Shown in pieces: positions 21,003 through 29,996 of a stretch of 64,000 nucleotides of DNA. Position 1 is the stretch's first letter; each line of letters starts with the position of its first letter. The notes under the pieces were generated by a model that worked only from the letters and a program-made list of their open reading frames with translations, was not told where the DNA came from and searched no databases. The DNA comes from Methylophaga sp. (lineage in GTDB: Bacteria; Pseudomonadota; Gammaproteobacteria; Nitrosococcales; Methylophagaceae), in assembly GCF_030651745.1 (NCBI RefSeq), contig NZ_JAUSCC010000079.1, positions 1-64,000 of the forward strand, in the 5' to 3' direction. Both the position numbers and the translations under genes were made by a program.

Positions 21003-21076
21003 TGATTGTCGAGATCATCTTAATTGTATTTGTACTCGGTATTATTGCCTTTGCATGGTGGTTTCCATTTGAGTGA
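21002..21076 (+). CDS. Candidate 24-residue membrane peptide
   Basis: A very small frame that starts inside the stop of the preceding gene (TGATG) and encodes one hydrophobic helix ending in AWWFPFE. It overlaps, on the opposite strand, the last 35 bases of the RND pump gene. The coupling to the upstream anchored protein and the clean hydrophobic composition make it plausible as a small membrane protein, but length alone gives little statistical support. Confidence 0.35.
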   Translation: MIVEIILIVFVLGIIAFAWWFPFE

Positions 21077-24000
21077 CACGGCGTTTGTTAAACTCACCGT
21101 AACGCAACATCACACTCGGTAACACCAATAAGGTAAGCAAAGTTGACGAAATCAAGCCGCCAATAATAATGGCCGCCATCGGCCCCATGATTTCGCGCCC
21201 CGGACTGTCGGCATTTAAAGCAATTGGCAGCATTGCCAAAGCAGTAACCAACGCCGTGATCAAAATAGATGGAAGTCGCTCAAGCGCACCTTGAATAGCG
21301 GTTTCCATAACCCAGGATTTACCTTCCACTTCAATCAGATGCTGATAGTGCGACACCAGCATAATGGCATTACGTAAAGTGATACCAAATAACGTGACAA
21401 ATCCCACCAATGAACCAATGGATAACACCCCTCCCGTTAACCATGCAGCCAATACACCGCCCAATAACGAAAACGGTAAATTGAGTAACACCAGCCAGGT
21501 ATTTCGCACACTTTTAAGTGCCATATACAACAGAATCAGCACCACCAGCCCTACCAGAATGGAATGCACTAACAAATCCTTACGAGACTCGGCTTCTGCC
21601 ACAGCCGTACCGGTAAACTCTGGATAGGTATCCGCATCAAACTGCACATCCTGATGCACTCGCTGCTGTAACTCATTGAAGAAAGAACGCAGATCACGGC
21701 CACTGACATTACAGGTGATGGTCTGCAAGCGTTGTGCCCCATGATGCAGAATCGCATGACGGCCAGAAACCTGCTGTACTTCAGCGACATCACCTAAGCT
21801 CAGCATCCGACCATCCTGAGTGCGTAATGGCAATGTTAATATTTGATGCGGCTGCTCGCGTAATTGCGGGGGCAGCACCACGTAAATATCAAATAAGCGG
21901 TTACCTTCAGCAATTTGACCCACCTTGATGCCATCAAAAGCAGTTTTGATATTTTGCATTACCGTGGCAGGTTGTAAGCCCCATTGTGCTAATTCTTCGA
22001 GTTTTATACGCACTTGCATCTGCGGTTCACCAGGAGGTGCACGCAATTGAATATCGGTTGCACCATGGATATCAGCCATGACTGCTGCGACTTCACGGGC
22101 TTTGTAATCCAGCGCATCAAGATCATTACCATAAATATTCACTACCACCGGTGAGGTGTAGCCGGAAATAGTCTCGTCGATACGTTCCGTGAGAAAGGTA
22201 TTGACCTCGGAGCTGATCCCCGGAAACTCTTCCAGAATTTCGCGTATTTCATCCAAAATCGCTTGCTGTTCAGGGCCAGAAAGTGGCTCCAGATCTACTT
22301 CATATTCGCTGTAATGCGTGCCAAAAGTATCTGCACCGCGCTCTGCCCGTCCGGCCCATTGTGAAGTCGCACGCACTCCAGGAATGGCCGCCACCTGTTT
22401 TTCAATCAAACCACCGATTCGTAACGATTCCTGCAATGAGGTTCCGGGAACACTGGCAGTATGAATAATGTAATGACCTTCGCGCAGCTCAGGTAAAAAC
22501 CGCCCGCCAAAAAATGGCAACAAACTGGCTCCAGCCACACATAAGATCAGCACCGCCAACATTAGTAGTTTGGGGAACTGGCAGGTCACTCGTAATACCC
22601 GGCCATAACCGATTTGTAACCAGTGAATCAATGGTGGCTCTGTGGTGCGAGTCACACCGATCCGGCTTAATAAGGCATGACAAAGTGCCGGAGTAACCGT
22701 TAATGCCACTAATAACGATGCCAGAATCGCCAGAATATAAGCCTGGCCTAAAGGTTCGAACATTCGTCCTGCCACGCCGCCCAGCGTCAATAATGGAACA
22801 AACACCAGCATCACAATCAAACTGGCATACACCACCGAACCACGCACTTCCATGGACGCTTCATAAACGATTTGAATAACCGGCCGCGGCTCTTTTAACG
22901 CCGCATTTTCCCGCAGTCGCCGGAAGATATTCTCCGTATCAATAATGGCATCATCGACCACTTCACCGAGGGCAATTGCCAAACCGCCCAGCACCATAAT
23001 ATTGATATTGACGCCAAATTCGAGCAACACGATCAATGCCGCAAACAATGACAACGGAATCGCTGTCATCGAAATAATGGCTGTGCGTAAATTAAACAGA
23101 AACAAAAACAGCACCAGCAGCACCAGAGCGCCGCCGACCAGTAAATGGTGACGAATATTTGCCAGTGAGGTTTGAATATAGTTGGCCGGACGGAATAAAT
23201 CTGCATGCAACTCGATGCCGTCGACCTCAAAACCATCCCGAAACTCATTCAGAGCAGTTTCAATTCCTTGAGTTACGGCCAAGGTATTGGCTTTATATTG
23301 ACCGATAACCATCAACACAATGCCAGCCTTACCGCCAATAGCTGCACCACCAATTGCGGGTGCCGGTCCATATTCAATCGTCGCCACATCGCCCAAATAA
23401 AGAACCGACTGGCCTTGTTGACGAATCACCACTTTTTCCATGGCTTTGGCAGTAACGGGCTGACCAATCACTTGCAGCATCATGCGTTGATTGGCGTTTT
23501 CAATAAAACCGCTGCCCTGCAATGCCGTGGCTTCTCGTGCAGCGGCAACAATATCCAAAGCCGATAATTGATACAGCGCCAGCTTTTGCGGATCTAGCTG
23601 AATTTGCATTTGCCTTTCAGCCCCACCAAACACATTGATATCGGCCACACCATCTACCGCAAGCAATCTGGGGGTTAAAGTCCAATCCACCATTTCCCGC
23701 AAGCGCATCAAACTTTGCTGATCTGAGGTTAAGCCGATAGTCATAATGGTGCCGGAAGACGACTCAAGCGGTACCATCAGGGCAGGACCGACACCTTGCG
23801 GCAACTGGCCTTGTGCCGGCATTAAACGTTCAGAAACCAATTGGCGGTTGAGATAAATATCGGTGCGATCTTCAAAGGTAATAATGACCACCGACAAACC
23901 GGGCGTCGATGAGGATCGAACAAACATCACATCCGGTAAGCCACCCAAAGCATTCTCAATAGGCTGGGTGACCAGCGTTTCTACCTGTTCGGCGGTAAAG

Positions 24001-24164
24001 CCCAACGCCTCGGTCTGGATAATGACTTGTTTCGGGGCAAATTCAGGAAACACATCCAGACTGGCTTTATAAATCTGATAACTACCATAACCCAGCATCA
24101 ATAATGCTAGTGCCAGCACTACGCCTCGTGCCCGAACCGAAAAAGCAACCAAATGAGAGAGCAT
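21042..24164 (-). CDS. RND efflux permease, CusA/CzcA-like (HME group)
   Basis: A 1040-residue inner-membrane proton-driven pump. It has the RND plan: an N-terminal helix, two large periplasmic loops and two bundles of helices. Family segments include FPEFAPKQVIIQTEALGFTA, GLPDVMFVRSSST and GEVVDDAIIDTENIFRR in the fourth-helix region. This resembles heavy-metal efflux RND proteins, but the ion or solute is not readable. Its adaptor gene lies directly upstream in the same operon; no TolC-like outer-membrane gene is in the window. Confidence 0.9.
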   Translation of the reverse strand: MLSHLVAFSVRARGVVLALALLMLGYGSYQIYKASLDVFPEFAPKQVIIQTEALGFTAEQVETLVTQPIENALGGLPDVMFVRSSSTPGLSVVIITFEDRTDIYLNRQLVSERLMPAQGQLPQGVGPALMVPLESSSGTIMTIGLTSDQQSLMRLREMVDWTLTPRLLAVDGVADINVFGGAERQMQIQLDPQKLALYQLSALDIVAAAREATALQGSGFIENANQRMMLQVIGQPVTAKAMEKVVIRQQGQSVLYLGDVATIEYGPAPAIGGAAIGGKAGIVLMVIGQYKANTLAVTQGIETALNEFRDGFEVDGIELHADLFRPANYIQTSLANIRHHLLVGGALVLLVLFLFLFNLRTAIISMTAIPLSLFAALIVLLEFGVNINIMVLGGLAIALGEVVDDAIIDTENIFRRLRENAALKEPRPVIQIVYEASMEVRGSVVYASLIVMLVFVPLLTLGGVAGRMFEPLGQAYILAILASLLVALTVTPALCHALLSRIGVTRTTEPPLIHWLQIGYGRVLRVTCQFPKLLMLAVLILCVAGASLLPFFGGRFLPELREGHYIIHTASVPGTSLQESLRIGGLIEKQVAAIPGVRATSQWAGRAERGADTFGTHYSEYEVDLEPLSGPEQQAILDEIREILEEFPGISSEVNTFLTERIDETISGYTSPVVVNIYGNDLDALDYKAREVAAVMADIHGATDIQLRAPPGEPQMQVRIKLEELAQWGLQPATVMQNIKTAFDGIKVGQIAEGNRLFDIYVVLPPQLREQPHQILTLPLRTQDGRMLSLGDVAEVQQVSGRHAILHHGAQRLQTITCNVSGRDLRSFFNELQQRVHQDVQFDADTYPEFTGTAVAEAESRKDLLVHSILVGLVVLILLYMALKSVRNTWLVLLNLPFSLLGGVLAAWLTGGVLSIGSLVGFVTLFGITLRNAIMLVSHYQHLIEVEGKSWVMETAIQGALERLPSILITALVTALAMLPIALNADSPGREIMGPMAAIIIGGLISSTLLTLLVLPSVMLRYGEFNKRRVTQMETTMQRQ

Positions 24165-24209
24165 CCGTGTTCCTGTTAGTTAGCAAAGTGGGAGTGACTA
24201 GTGAGGCCG

Positions 24210-25283
24210 CTAGTCATCATCATCGTCTTCATCATGGATTTGCCATTTGAATTCTTCTGATAACACCGTCTGAGCGCCTGCAGTGACTATTTCATCTCCC
24301 GGATAAATGCCATGTTGCAGATAGATACCTTCAACCGATTCAATACCGTCAATCAATGAAATCCGCTGAAAACGCTCTTCGTCGAGTCGCAGATATGCCC
24401 AGGGTTGCCCCGCGTACCAGATAACCGATTGATATGGGATGATGACACCGGATAAAGCCGCGTCAGAACTGGGCACCCAGACTTGCAACTGGCCTCCTTC
24501 TCTTAATTGTGAAGTTTTATTGAGGAAATACCACGTTTCGCCACTTAATACCGGATCAGCGGCAAAAGCAGCAGCAACTAATTGGGCTTGGCCAACGGTT
24601 TCGGATGGATTATTTTGCTGCCAGCGTATGGTGTTCACCTTTTGATTCAGGCTTTGATTCACCGGCAAAGTGACTTTAAGTAAGGCCTGCTCCCTAGTCA
24701 TCAGCAAATTAAAGTCATCAGTGCCTTTGATCACCCAATCAGCGATAGGTTGCGGCCATTGCTGACGTATTTCGGCATGACAGTTGTTGACCAGTTGTTG
24801 CTTTAAAGCCAATTCAGCCTGAGCATGCGTTAAATTGGTTTGGGCGAAGTGAACTTCTTTTGATGCCACACTACCGGTGGCTTGTTGCAGAGTTTTAAGT
24901 CGTGATAATTCTTTGCTCATCCCCTGTTCATTAACCTGAGCGAGACGCTGATTCATTTCAAGCTCTGTACAACGCGAGCGAGCTAATCGCAGATCCTGGG
25001 TTGGCATTACTATCGCCACCGCGCGCAGCTCCGGAGTAAGGAAACTCTCCATCAACCTCTGGGTTTTAATTGCAGCCATTTTCTGCGCTGCTTCGGTCAG
25101 CTCAACCGAGAGCGCAGAACGATGATTTAACTCATTCTCGTCATCATCATCGTCAGAAGAATTTTCACTAGAGTCGATATCCGGCTGGATTTGCTCATCA
25201 ATAAAGGGCAAAACAAAATACAGCGCTAGCACTACCGCTAAAACACTGGCTATCCACAACAAAATCCGTTTATTCGTGTTCAT
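24210..25283 (-). CDS. RND periplasmic adaptor (membrane fusion protein)
   Basis: A 357-residue adaptor with an N-terminal membrane anchor, a helical hairpin (about 100-180) and a C-terminal beta domain with GIYPGDEIVTAGAQTVL, typical of CusB-type adaptors. It probably links the downstream RND pump to an outer-membrane channel. Two acidic clusters stand out: SSDDDDDENE near residue 43 and DEDDDDD at the very C-terminus. They could bind cations, which would fit a metal pump, but this is inference. The gene precedes the pump by 45 bases. Confidence 0.82.
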   Translation of the reverse strand: MNTNKRILLWIASVLAVVLALYFVLPFIDEQIQPDIDSSENSSDDDDDENELNHRSALSVELTEAAQKMAAIKTQRLMESFLTPELRAVAIVMPTQDLRLARSRCTELEMNQRLAQVNEQGMSKELSRLKTLQQATGSVASKEVHFAQTNLTHAQAELALKQQLVNNCHAEIRQQWPQPIADWVIKGTDDFNLLMTREQALLKVTLPVNQSLNQKVNTIRWQQNNPSETVGQAQLVAAAFAADPVLSGETWYFLNKTSQLREGGQLQVWVPSSDAALSGVIIPYQSVIWYAGQPWAYLRLDEERFQRISLIDGIESVEGIYLQHGIYPGDEIVTAGAQTVLSEEFKWQIHDEDDDDD

Positions 25284-25420
25284 TATCTATTTGTTGCCCC
25301 ACTGCAAAAACCACACGGCATTACAGCATGACTACATAATTGTCACAAGGATAACTTCCTGCATCAACTAACAGGACTTGACAGCTAGTTAAGGGACGGG
25401 TTTAATACCGCACCTTGTTG

Positions 25421-25495
25421 GCTCGATAGCTCAGTTGGTAGAGCAAGGGATTGAAAATCCCTGTGTCCCTGGTTCGATTCCAGGTCGAGCCACCA
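25421..25495 (+). tRNA. tRNA-Phe (anticodon GAA)
   Basis: Cloverleaf parts are all visible: acceptor GGCTCGA/TCGAGCC, D-stem GCTC/GAGC, anticodon loop TTGAAAA within GGGA/TCCC, T-arm CTGGTTCGATTCCAG, and an encoded CCA after discriminator A. The anticodon GAA reads Phe codons. The exact 5' base may be off by one. It stands alone and is followed by a good terminator. Confidence 0.95.
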
Positions 25496-25503
25496 CGAAT
25501 ACC

Positions 25504-25538
25504 AAAGCCTCAGACGCGAAAGCCTCTGGGGCTTTTTT
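25504..25538 (+). terminator. Rho-independent terminator of tRNA-Phe
   Basis: AGCCTCAGA pairs with TCTGGGGCT across a CGCGAAAGCC loop, followed by a run of six T. It begins about ten bases after the tRNA. Confidence 0.85.
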
Positions 25539-26044
25539 ATTTGGTTTGGCAACTCCTCAACATCATGCTCAGCGCACTACCGACAATAGCTAAGCTTGTT
25601 TCAGCAAACTGAAGAAATATTATTGCGCCCGAGTTATGGCATCGGCTCAGGGTAGTCACCGCACTGCTATCATAACAATGCCCAAACAGAACTACTATAG
25701 GTATCACCAAAAGCCAAGATCACGTGATTTATAGACTGGCTTCCTAAACACCGAACTAATGATGGCTTTATAAGCTCCTCTAAGGTCACTCAAATCGACT
25801 TTGACCACGACCTGCAAGTCGGATACTCCAAAAGGCATCAGAAGGGTAAATGCGGCATTTATATTAATGGCAGAGAATGCCGGAACTTGCATCAGATGAG
25901 CCCATAAACGGATAACGCTGTGCAATCGGGGATTAAAACTAATTTGAGAGGGAATTACACTCGGTTTTTATGAACGTTCATGGATTTAAATATTAATCTA
26001 AGCTTTTATAAAAGCTGGAGGCATAGTCACTAAATTGAAAGTTG
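25539..26044. other. Gene-poor stretch between tRNA-Phe and repeat copy 2
   Basis: No recognisable gene. A minus-strand reading frame at 25704-25925 (73 codons, TTG start) has protein-like composition but matches nothing I know and may be a remnant. Two perfect short palindromes lie near the right end: ATGAACGTTCAT at 25970-25981 and AGCTTTTATAAAAGCT at 26001-26016. No integrase or direct repeat of the tRNA 3' end was seen, so there is no support for an integrated element here. Confidence 0.4.
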
Positions 26045-26366
26045 CTAGGGCCTGTTTATCTTTCAGAGCCACCACTGCTGGAAACTATTTTTTTCGTCAT
26101 ACAAGGCGGAAATGATGCTGTGTAGTTATTCTACATAAGTCATTTCCAACGCCGTAGGGCGGAAAAATAGTCCCAGCCCTGTGGGTTGTGGCTGAAAATC
26201 CACCACTTATGTCCAAGGATGGACGGTATGCCGGCGCGCCAGGGAGGCGCGCGCCGGTCTGCGTTACTCGTCGTTTATTTAGAACGACTAAACTACACTC
26301 CTCGCGCCTTGATTGGTGGATTTTCAGTCACAACAGAGGCGGCTATGAAAGATAAACAGGCCCTAG
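26045..26366. repeat. Palindromic intergenic repeat, copy 2 (inverted relative to copy 1)
   Basis: Perfect 21-base terminal inverted repeats begin CTAGGGCCTGTTTATC and end GATAAACAGGCCCTAG. The internal units match copy 1 (444-710) in reversed order and strand: GTAGTTATTCTACAT lies on the left here and on the right there, and the TTTAGAACGACTAAA unit is on the right. An extra block of about 60 bases in the middle carries further hairpins (GTCCAAGGATGGAC; CCGGCGCGCC...GGCGCGCGCCGG). The right end supplies the stop codon of the adenine deaminase gene. Confidence 0.85.
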
Positions 26367-27373
26367 CTCAATAACGCAATCTCAGCTATCAACGCCTGCT
26401 TGTGCTGGTCAGACATCCAGCTGGCTTCAATGCTGTTTAATGCCAGCTGTTTGAGCTGGGCCTTAGTTGCACCAAGCCCGCTGACCAGGGCTTCATAGTT
26501 CGCATTCATGTATCCACCAAAATAAGCTGGATCATCAGAGTTAACCGTCACACAAAGACCTTTTGCCAGCAAATCCAGAATATTGTGATCGGCCATGCTG
26601 TTAAACACACAGAGTTTAAGGTTTGATAGCGGGCAGACGGTCAATGGAATACGTGATGCAATACATTGGGTGACCAGCTCCGGATCTTCTGTAATTCGCA
26701 CACCATGATCAATACGTGTCACCTGGAGTAAATCAATGCTATCCCGAATATACTGCGCCGGCCCTTCTTCACCGGCATGAGCAACGGTTAACAGACCTTG
26801 CTCTCTAGCCTTAGCAAAAACGTTAACAAACTTCTGTGGCGGATTACCGGACTCTGCTGAATCGAGTCCGACAGCATCAATTAAGTTTAAATAGGGCCGA
26901 GCCAGTTCCAATGTCTCAAAGGCTGATTGCTCTGAAAGATGGCGTAAAAACGACATAATCAGTTTGTAGGTAATTCCCAGCTCTTGTTCGCCTTGCTGCA
27001 AGGCTTGCGTGATACCTTCGATTACGACTGAAAAACTGACACCGCGTTGCGTATGGGTTTGCGGGTCGAAGAACACTTCAACATGACGCACATTTTCAGC
27101 TTTGCAGCGCAGCAGATATAACCAGGTCAAATCAAAAAAGTCTTGCTTGATTAACAGCGTATTACACGCCTGATAATAGAGATCCAGAAAGGACTGTAAA
27201 TTATCAAACTGATAGGCCGCTGCAACTTCATCGACACTATTAAAAGGTATTGCAACCTGATTGCGTTCAGCCAGTTCAAACAAAAACTCAGGCTCCAGGC
27301 AGCCCTCCAGATGCAAATGTAATTCGACCTTTGGTAATGCCTGGATAAAGGTTTTCATGTCGTTACTTAGCAT
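26363..27373 (-). CDS. Adenine deaminase, adenosine-deaminase-like type
   Basis: A 336-residue zinc amidohydrolase. Metal and catalytic motifs: HLHLEG at about 19-24, HAGEEGP, RIDHGVR, and [11 protein letters not shown]. Details such as [20 protein letters not shown] and [11 protein letters not shown] match the proteobacterial subgroup shown to deaminate adenine to hypoxanthine rather than adenosine. It would feed hypoxanthine to the xanthine dehydrogenase of the same operon. The start at ATG 27373 lies five bases after puuE; ATG 27358 is an alternative. Its TAG stop is formed by the terminal inverted repeat of the palindromic element downstream. Cytoplasmic. Confidence 0.88.
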   Translation of the reverse strand: MLSNDMKTFIQALPKVELHLHLEGCLEPEFLFELAERNQVAIPFNSVDEVAAAYQFDNLQSFLDLYYQACNTLLIKQDFFDLTWLYLLRCKAENVRHVEVFFDPQTHTQRGVSFSVVIEGITQALQQGEQELGITYKLIMSFLRHLSEQSAFETLELARPYLNLIDAVGLDSAESGNPPQKFVNVFAKAREQGLLTVAHAGEEGPAQYIRDSIDLLQVTRIDHGVRITEDPELVTQCIASRIPLTVCPLSNLKLCVFNSMADHNILDLLAKGLCVTVNSDDPAYFGGYMNANYEALVSGLGATKAQLKQLALNSIEASWMSDQHKQALIAEIALLS

Positions 27374-27378
27374 CAGTC

Positions 27379-28275
27379 TTATTTCTTGTAAGGGTGATGG
27401 CGCAGCCAATGTTCAGCAATATCAATGCGACGTGCCAGCCAGACATGATCGTGCCCTAATATGTAGTCTATGAATTTCACCAGCCCTTGAAAACGACCAG
27501 GACGCCCTGTTAAGCGGCAATGTAAACCAATATTGAGCATTTTCGGGCTGGTTTCGCCTTCCTGATACAGACAATCAAAGCTGTCCTTCAGATATTGATA
27601 AAAGTGCTCGCCAGTGTTGAACCCCTGCGGTGAAGCAAACCGCATATCATTACTGTCCAGCGTATAGGGGATGGTCAGCAAAGGTTGTGCAAACTCATCA
27701 CACCAATACGGTAAATCATCGGCATACGAGTCTGAGTGGTAGATAAAGCCTCCCTGCTCAGCGACTAATTTACGGGTATTGGGGCTATCACGGCCGGTAT
27801 ACCAGCCTAATGGTGCTGAGCCTGTCACACGAGTGTGAATATCAATCGCCTCACGCATATGTTGACGTTCAGTTTCTTCATCGACGTGTTGATAATGAAT
27901 CCATTTCAAACCATGTGAGGCAATTTCCCAGTCCGCTTTTAACATCGCTGCAACTGCTTCAGGATTCTTTTCCAGTGCCGTTGCTACGCCATATACAGTG
28001 ACGGGAATATGGTGTTTGGTGAATAAGCGATGCAGTCGCCAAAAGCCCGCTCGGCTGCCATATTCGTATATCGATTCCATCGACATATGACGGGCACCTT
28101 CATAAGACTGGGCGCCGATAATTTCCGACAGGAAGGCTTCAGAGCCAGCATCACCATGTAAAATGCAGTTCTCTCCACCTTCTTCATAATTAATCACAAA
28201 CTGCACGGCAATTCGGGCTTTATCAGGCCAATTGGCATCTGGCGGCGTGGATCCGTAGCCGATCATATCTCTCAT
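27379..28275 (-). CDS. puuE: Allantoinase PuuE (polysaccharide-deacetylase fold)
   Basis: A 298-residue protein that opens (S)-allantoin to allantoate. It belongs to the metal-independent PuuE type, with typical segments MRDMIGYG near the start, [27 protein letters not shown] and [10 protein letters not shown]. It lies between the RraA-like gene and adenine deaminase in the purine operon, directly after the urate-to-allantoin genes in pathway terms. GGAAACAG precedes ATG. Cytoplasmic. Confidence 0.94.
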   Translation of the reverse strand: MRDMIGYGSTPPDANWPDKARIAVQFVINYEEGGENCILHGDAGSEAFLSEIIGAQSYEGARHMSMESIYEYGSRAGFWRLHRLFTKHHIPVTVYGVATALEKNPEAVAAMLKADWEIASHGLKWIHYQHVDEETERQHMREAIDIHTRVTGSAPLGWYTGRDSPNTRKLVAEQGGFIYHSDSYADDLPYWCDEFAQPLLTIPYTLDSNDMRFASPQGFNTGEHFYQYLKDSFDCLYQEGETSPKMLNIGLHCRLTGRPGRFQGLVKFIDYILGHDHVWLARRIDIAEHWLRHHPYKK

Positions 28276-28284
28276 AACTGTTTC

Positions 28285-28779
28285 CTACTCAAATTCAATA
28301 TCCAGCTTGTTTTGGGTTAATAACAGGCCATCTTGATCGATATAAACGTAGTTGCCGCTGCAAAACGTCAACCCTAGAAACTCCGCTTCTGCTGAATTTT
28401 CAATCAACTCCTTGCCCTGACATTTATAAGGGCACGCCCCCAAAGCCCACAGACCTAATGGCATTTCAGCAATAATCACTATATCTCGAACATAGCCATT
28501 CACAACAATCGCCTGCCAGCCGTTTTCAACAGCAAGTGTAGCCATTCGGTCACCAAACACTGCGCAATATTTAGCGTTATTATTCACCACTAAAATTCGG
28601 TTATTTCCGGCCTGCTCTAATACTCGCCAGACCTGGCTGTTTTCTTCATCAATATTGATAATGTGAATACTGCCAGCCGCCCGTGGTTTTCCTCCGAAAC
28701 TTTTCAAGCCTGGCAAGGCGACACTGACCAAATCAGTGTAATCATCACAAATATCGGCGGTTCCAATCAGCTGCGCCAC
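28285..28779 (-). CDS. RraA-family protein (possible oxo-acid aldolase/decarboxylase)
   Basis: A 164-residue RraA/HMG-aldolase fold protein. It carries the segments ADICDDY, GKPRAAGSI, NNAKYCAVFGDRMATLA and NGYVRDI, where the Arg-Asp pair supports metal and pyruvate binding in aldolase members. Family activities include 4-hydroxy-4-methyl-2-oxoglutarate aldolase, oxaloacetate decarboxylase, and RNase E inhibition for RraA itself. The operon position among urate and allantoin genes suggests a role in purine-derived carbon, but no substrate can be assigned. Start is GTG 28779 with GGATAG upstream. Confidence 0.75.
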   Translation of the reverse strand: MAQLIGTADICDDYTDLVSVALPGLKSFGGKPRAAGSIHIINIDEENSQVWRVLEQAGNNRILVVNNNAKYCAVFGDRMATLAVENGWQAIVVNGYVRDIVIIAEMPLGLWALGACPYKCQGKELIENSAEAEFLGLTFCSGNYVYIDQDGLLLTQNKLDIEFE

Positions 28780-28793
28780 TTTCTATCCTTTAA

Positions 28794-29981
28794 TTAATGT
28801 TTGTCTTTTAACAACCATGCGGCCAACAGATCTCGTTCTTCCTGAGTCATTGCTGTCATATTGCCTAACGGCATAAAGTCAGAATAAACCGTCGCATTCA
28901 GCACCCGATCTTTTGCTGAAAATAATTGCTGTGGTGTTTCCAGCACAATACCTGCTGGTGCTGCGTTAAAACCGGCCTGGGTCGGTTTGGCAGCATGACA
29001 ACTCATACAATGTGTTTGAACCACTCGCATCACTTGCTGATCGGTAACGTCGGTTGCAGATTCAGCGACTTGATAAGTTGCTGGTTTCATAACGATAAGC
29101 AGCACCAGTGTCGCGAAGAAAGCGATGACCAAAATGCTCGGCTTGGTGATGCCTCTATTTCTCAGATTGAAATAATGTCGGGCATAGGCAGTAATTATCC
29201 CGATACAAATCAACCATAACCAACCCAATTCATTGGCGTAAACAAATGAATAATGGTTGCTGATCATGATAAAAATCACCGGTAAGGTGAAATAATTATT
29301 ATGTAAGGATCGAAGCTGGGCTTTCAGGATCTGAATGCTGTCCGGAGGGATATTTGCTTTTACAGCTGCCACAAACTGTTTTTGAGAAGGCATGATGCCC
29401 CAAAAAACATTGCCCGCCATAATACTGCCGATGGCTGCTCCCATATGAATATACGCCGCTCTGGGAGAAAACAGTTGAAACGCCAACCAGCTTAATGCGG
29501 TAAAAAACAGCACCATCACCACGGCAAAATACAGACCTTTTTTCGCTAGTGGCGTGCGAATCAACAGTTCATAAAAAGACACCGATACAGCAATCATTAC
29601 CAGTCCGGCAATAATGCTCACATTCGCACTGCTGATCCCCGTTGTCGGGCTGATCATAAATGACTGGGCATTGGCATAATAAACAATCCACAGCATCATC
29701 ATGCCTGTGAGCCATGTTGTGTAAGCTTCCCATTTAAACCAATGCAAGGTTTGAGGCATTTTTTCCGGCCCCAATTCATACTTGGCTACTTCATAAAAAC
29801 CACCACCATGGATCGCCCACAAATCGCCTTTTATGCCTTTTTGTTTCTTCCATTCTGGCGGTGCACGTAAATTATTATCCAACCAGACGAAATAAAATGA
29901 TGCGCCAATCCAGGCAACACCAGCGATAACGTGTAACCAGCGAAAAACGAGGCTTAACCAGTCTAATAGATACGCCGTCAT
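28794..29981 (-). CDS. puuD: Membrane-bound urate hydroxylase PuuD with cytochrome c domain
   Basis: A 395-residue integral membrane enzyme that oxidises urate to 5-hydroxyisourate, passing electrons to a fused cytochrome rather than to O2 directly. About eight hydrophobic helices cover residues 1-300 (opening WLSLVFRWLHVIAGVAWIG), then a C-terminal class I cytochrome c with CMSCH at 325-329. This layout is the known PuuD type. The products are handled by uraH and uraD upstream in the operon. It starts 15 bases after guaD. Confidence 0.93.
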   Translation of the reverse strand: MTAYLLDWLSLVFRWLHVIAGVAWIGASFYFVWLDNNLRAPPEWKKQKGIKGDLWAIHGGGFYEVAKYELGPEKMPQTLHWFKWEAYTTWLTGMMMLWIVYYANAQSFMISPTTGISSANVSIIAGLVMIAVSVSFYELLIRTPLAKKGLYFAVVMVLFFTALSWLAFQLFSPRAAYIHMGAAIGSIMAGNVFWGIMPSQKQFVAAVKANIPPDSIQILKAQLRSLHNNYFTLPVIFIMISNHYSFVYANELGWLWLICIGIITAYARHYFNLRNRGITKPSILVIAFFATLVLLIVMKPATYQVAESATDVTDQQVMRVVQTHCMSCHAAKPTQAGFNAAPAGIVLETPQQLFSAKDRVLNATVYSDFMPLGNMTAMTQEERDLLAAWLLKDKH

Positions 29982-29996
29982 ATCATTAAAACTCGT

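Noticed and set aside
25704..25925. Minus-strand reading frame of 73 codons after tRNA-Phe
   Set aside because: TTG start, no recognisable ribosome site or family, lies in a gene-poor stretch; noted in the region entry but not called as a gene.
25421..26366. Integration site of a mobile element at tRNA-Phe
   Set aside because: No integrase gene, no direct copy of the tRNA 3' end and no transposase were found nearby.
26186..26374. Plus-strand reading frame within repeat copy 2
   Set aside because: It lies almost wholly inside the palindromic repeat and only reflects the lack of stops in its hairpins.
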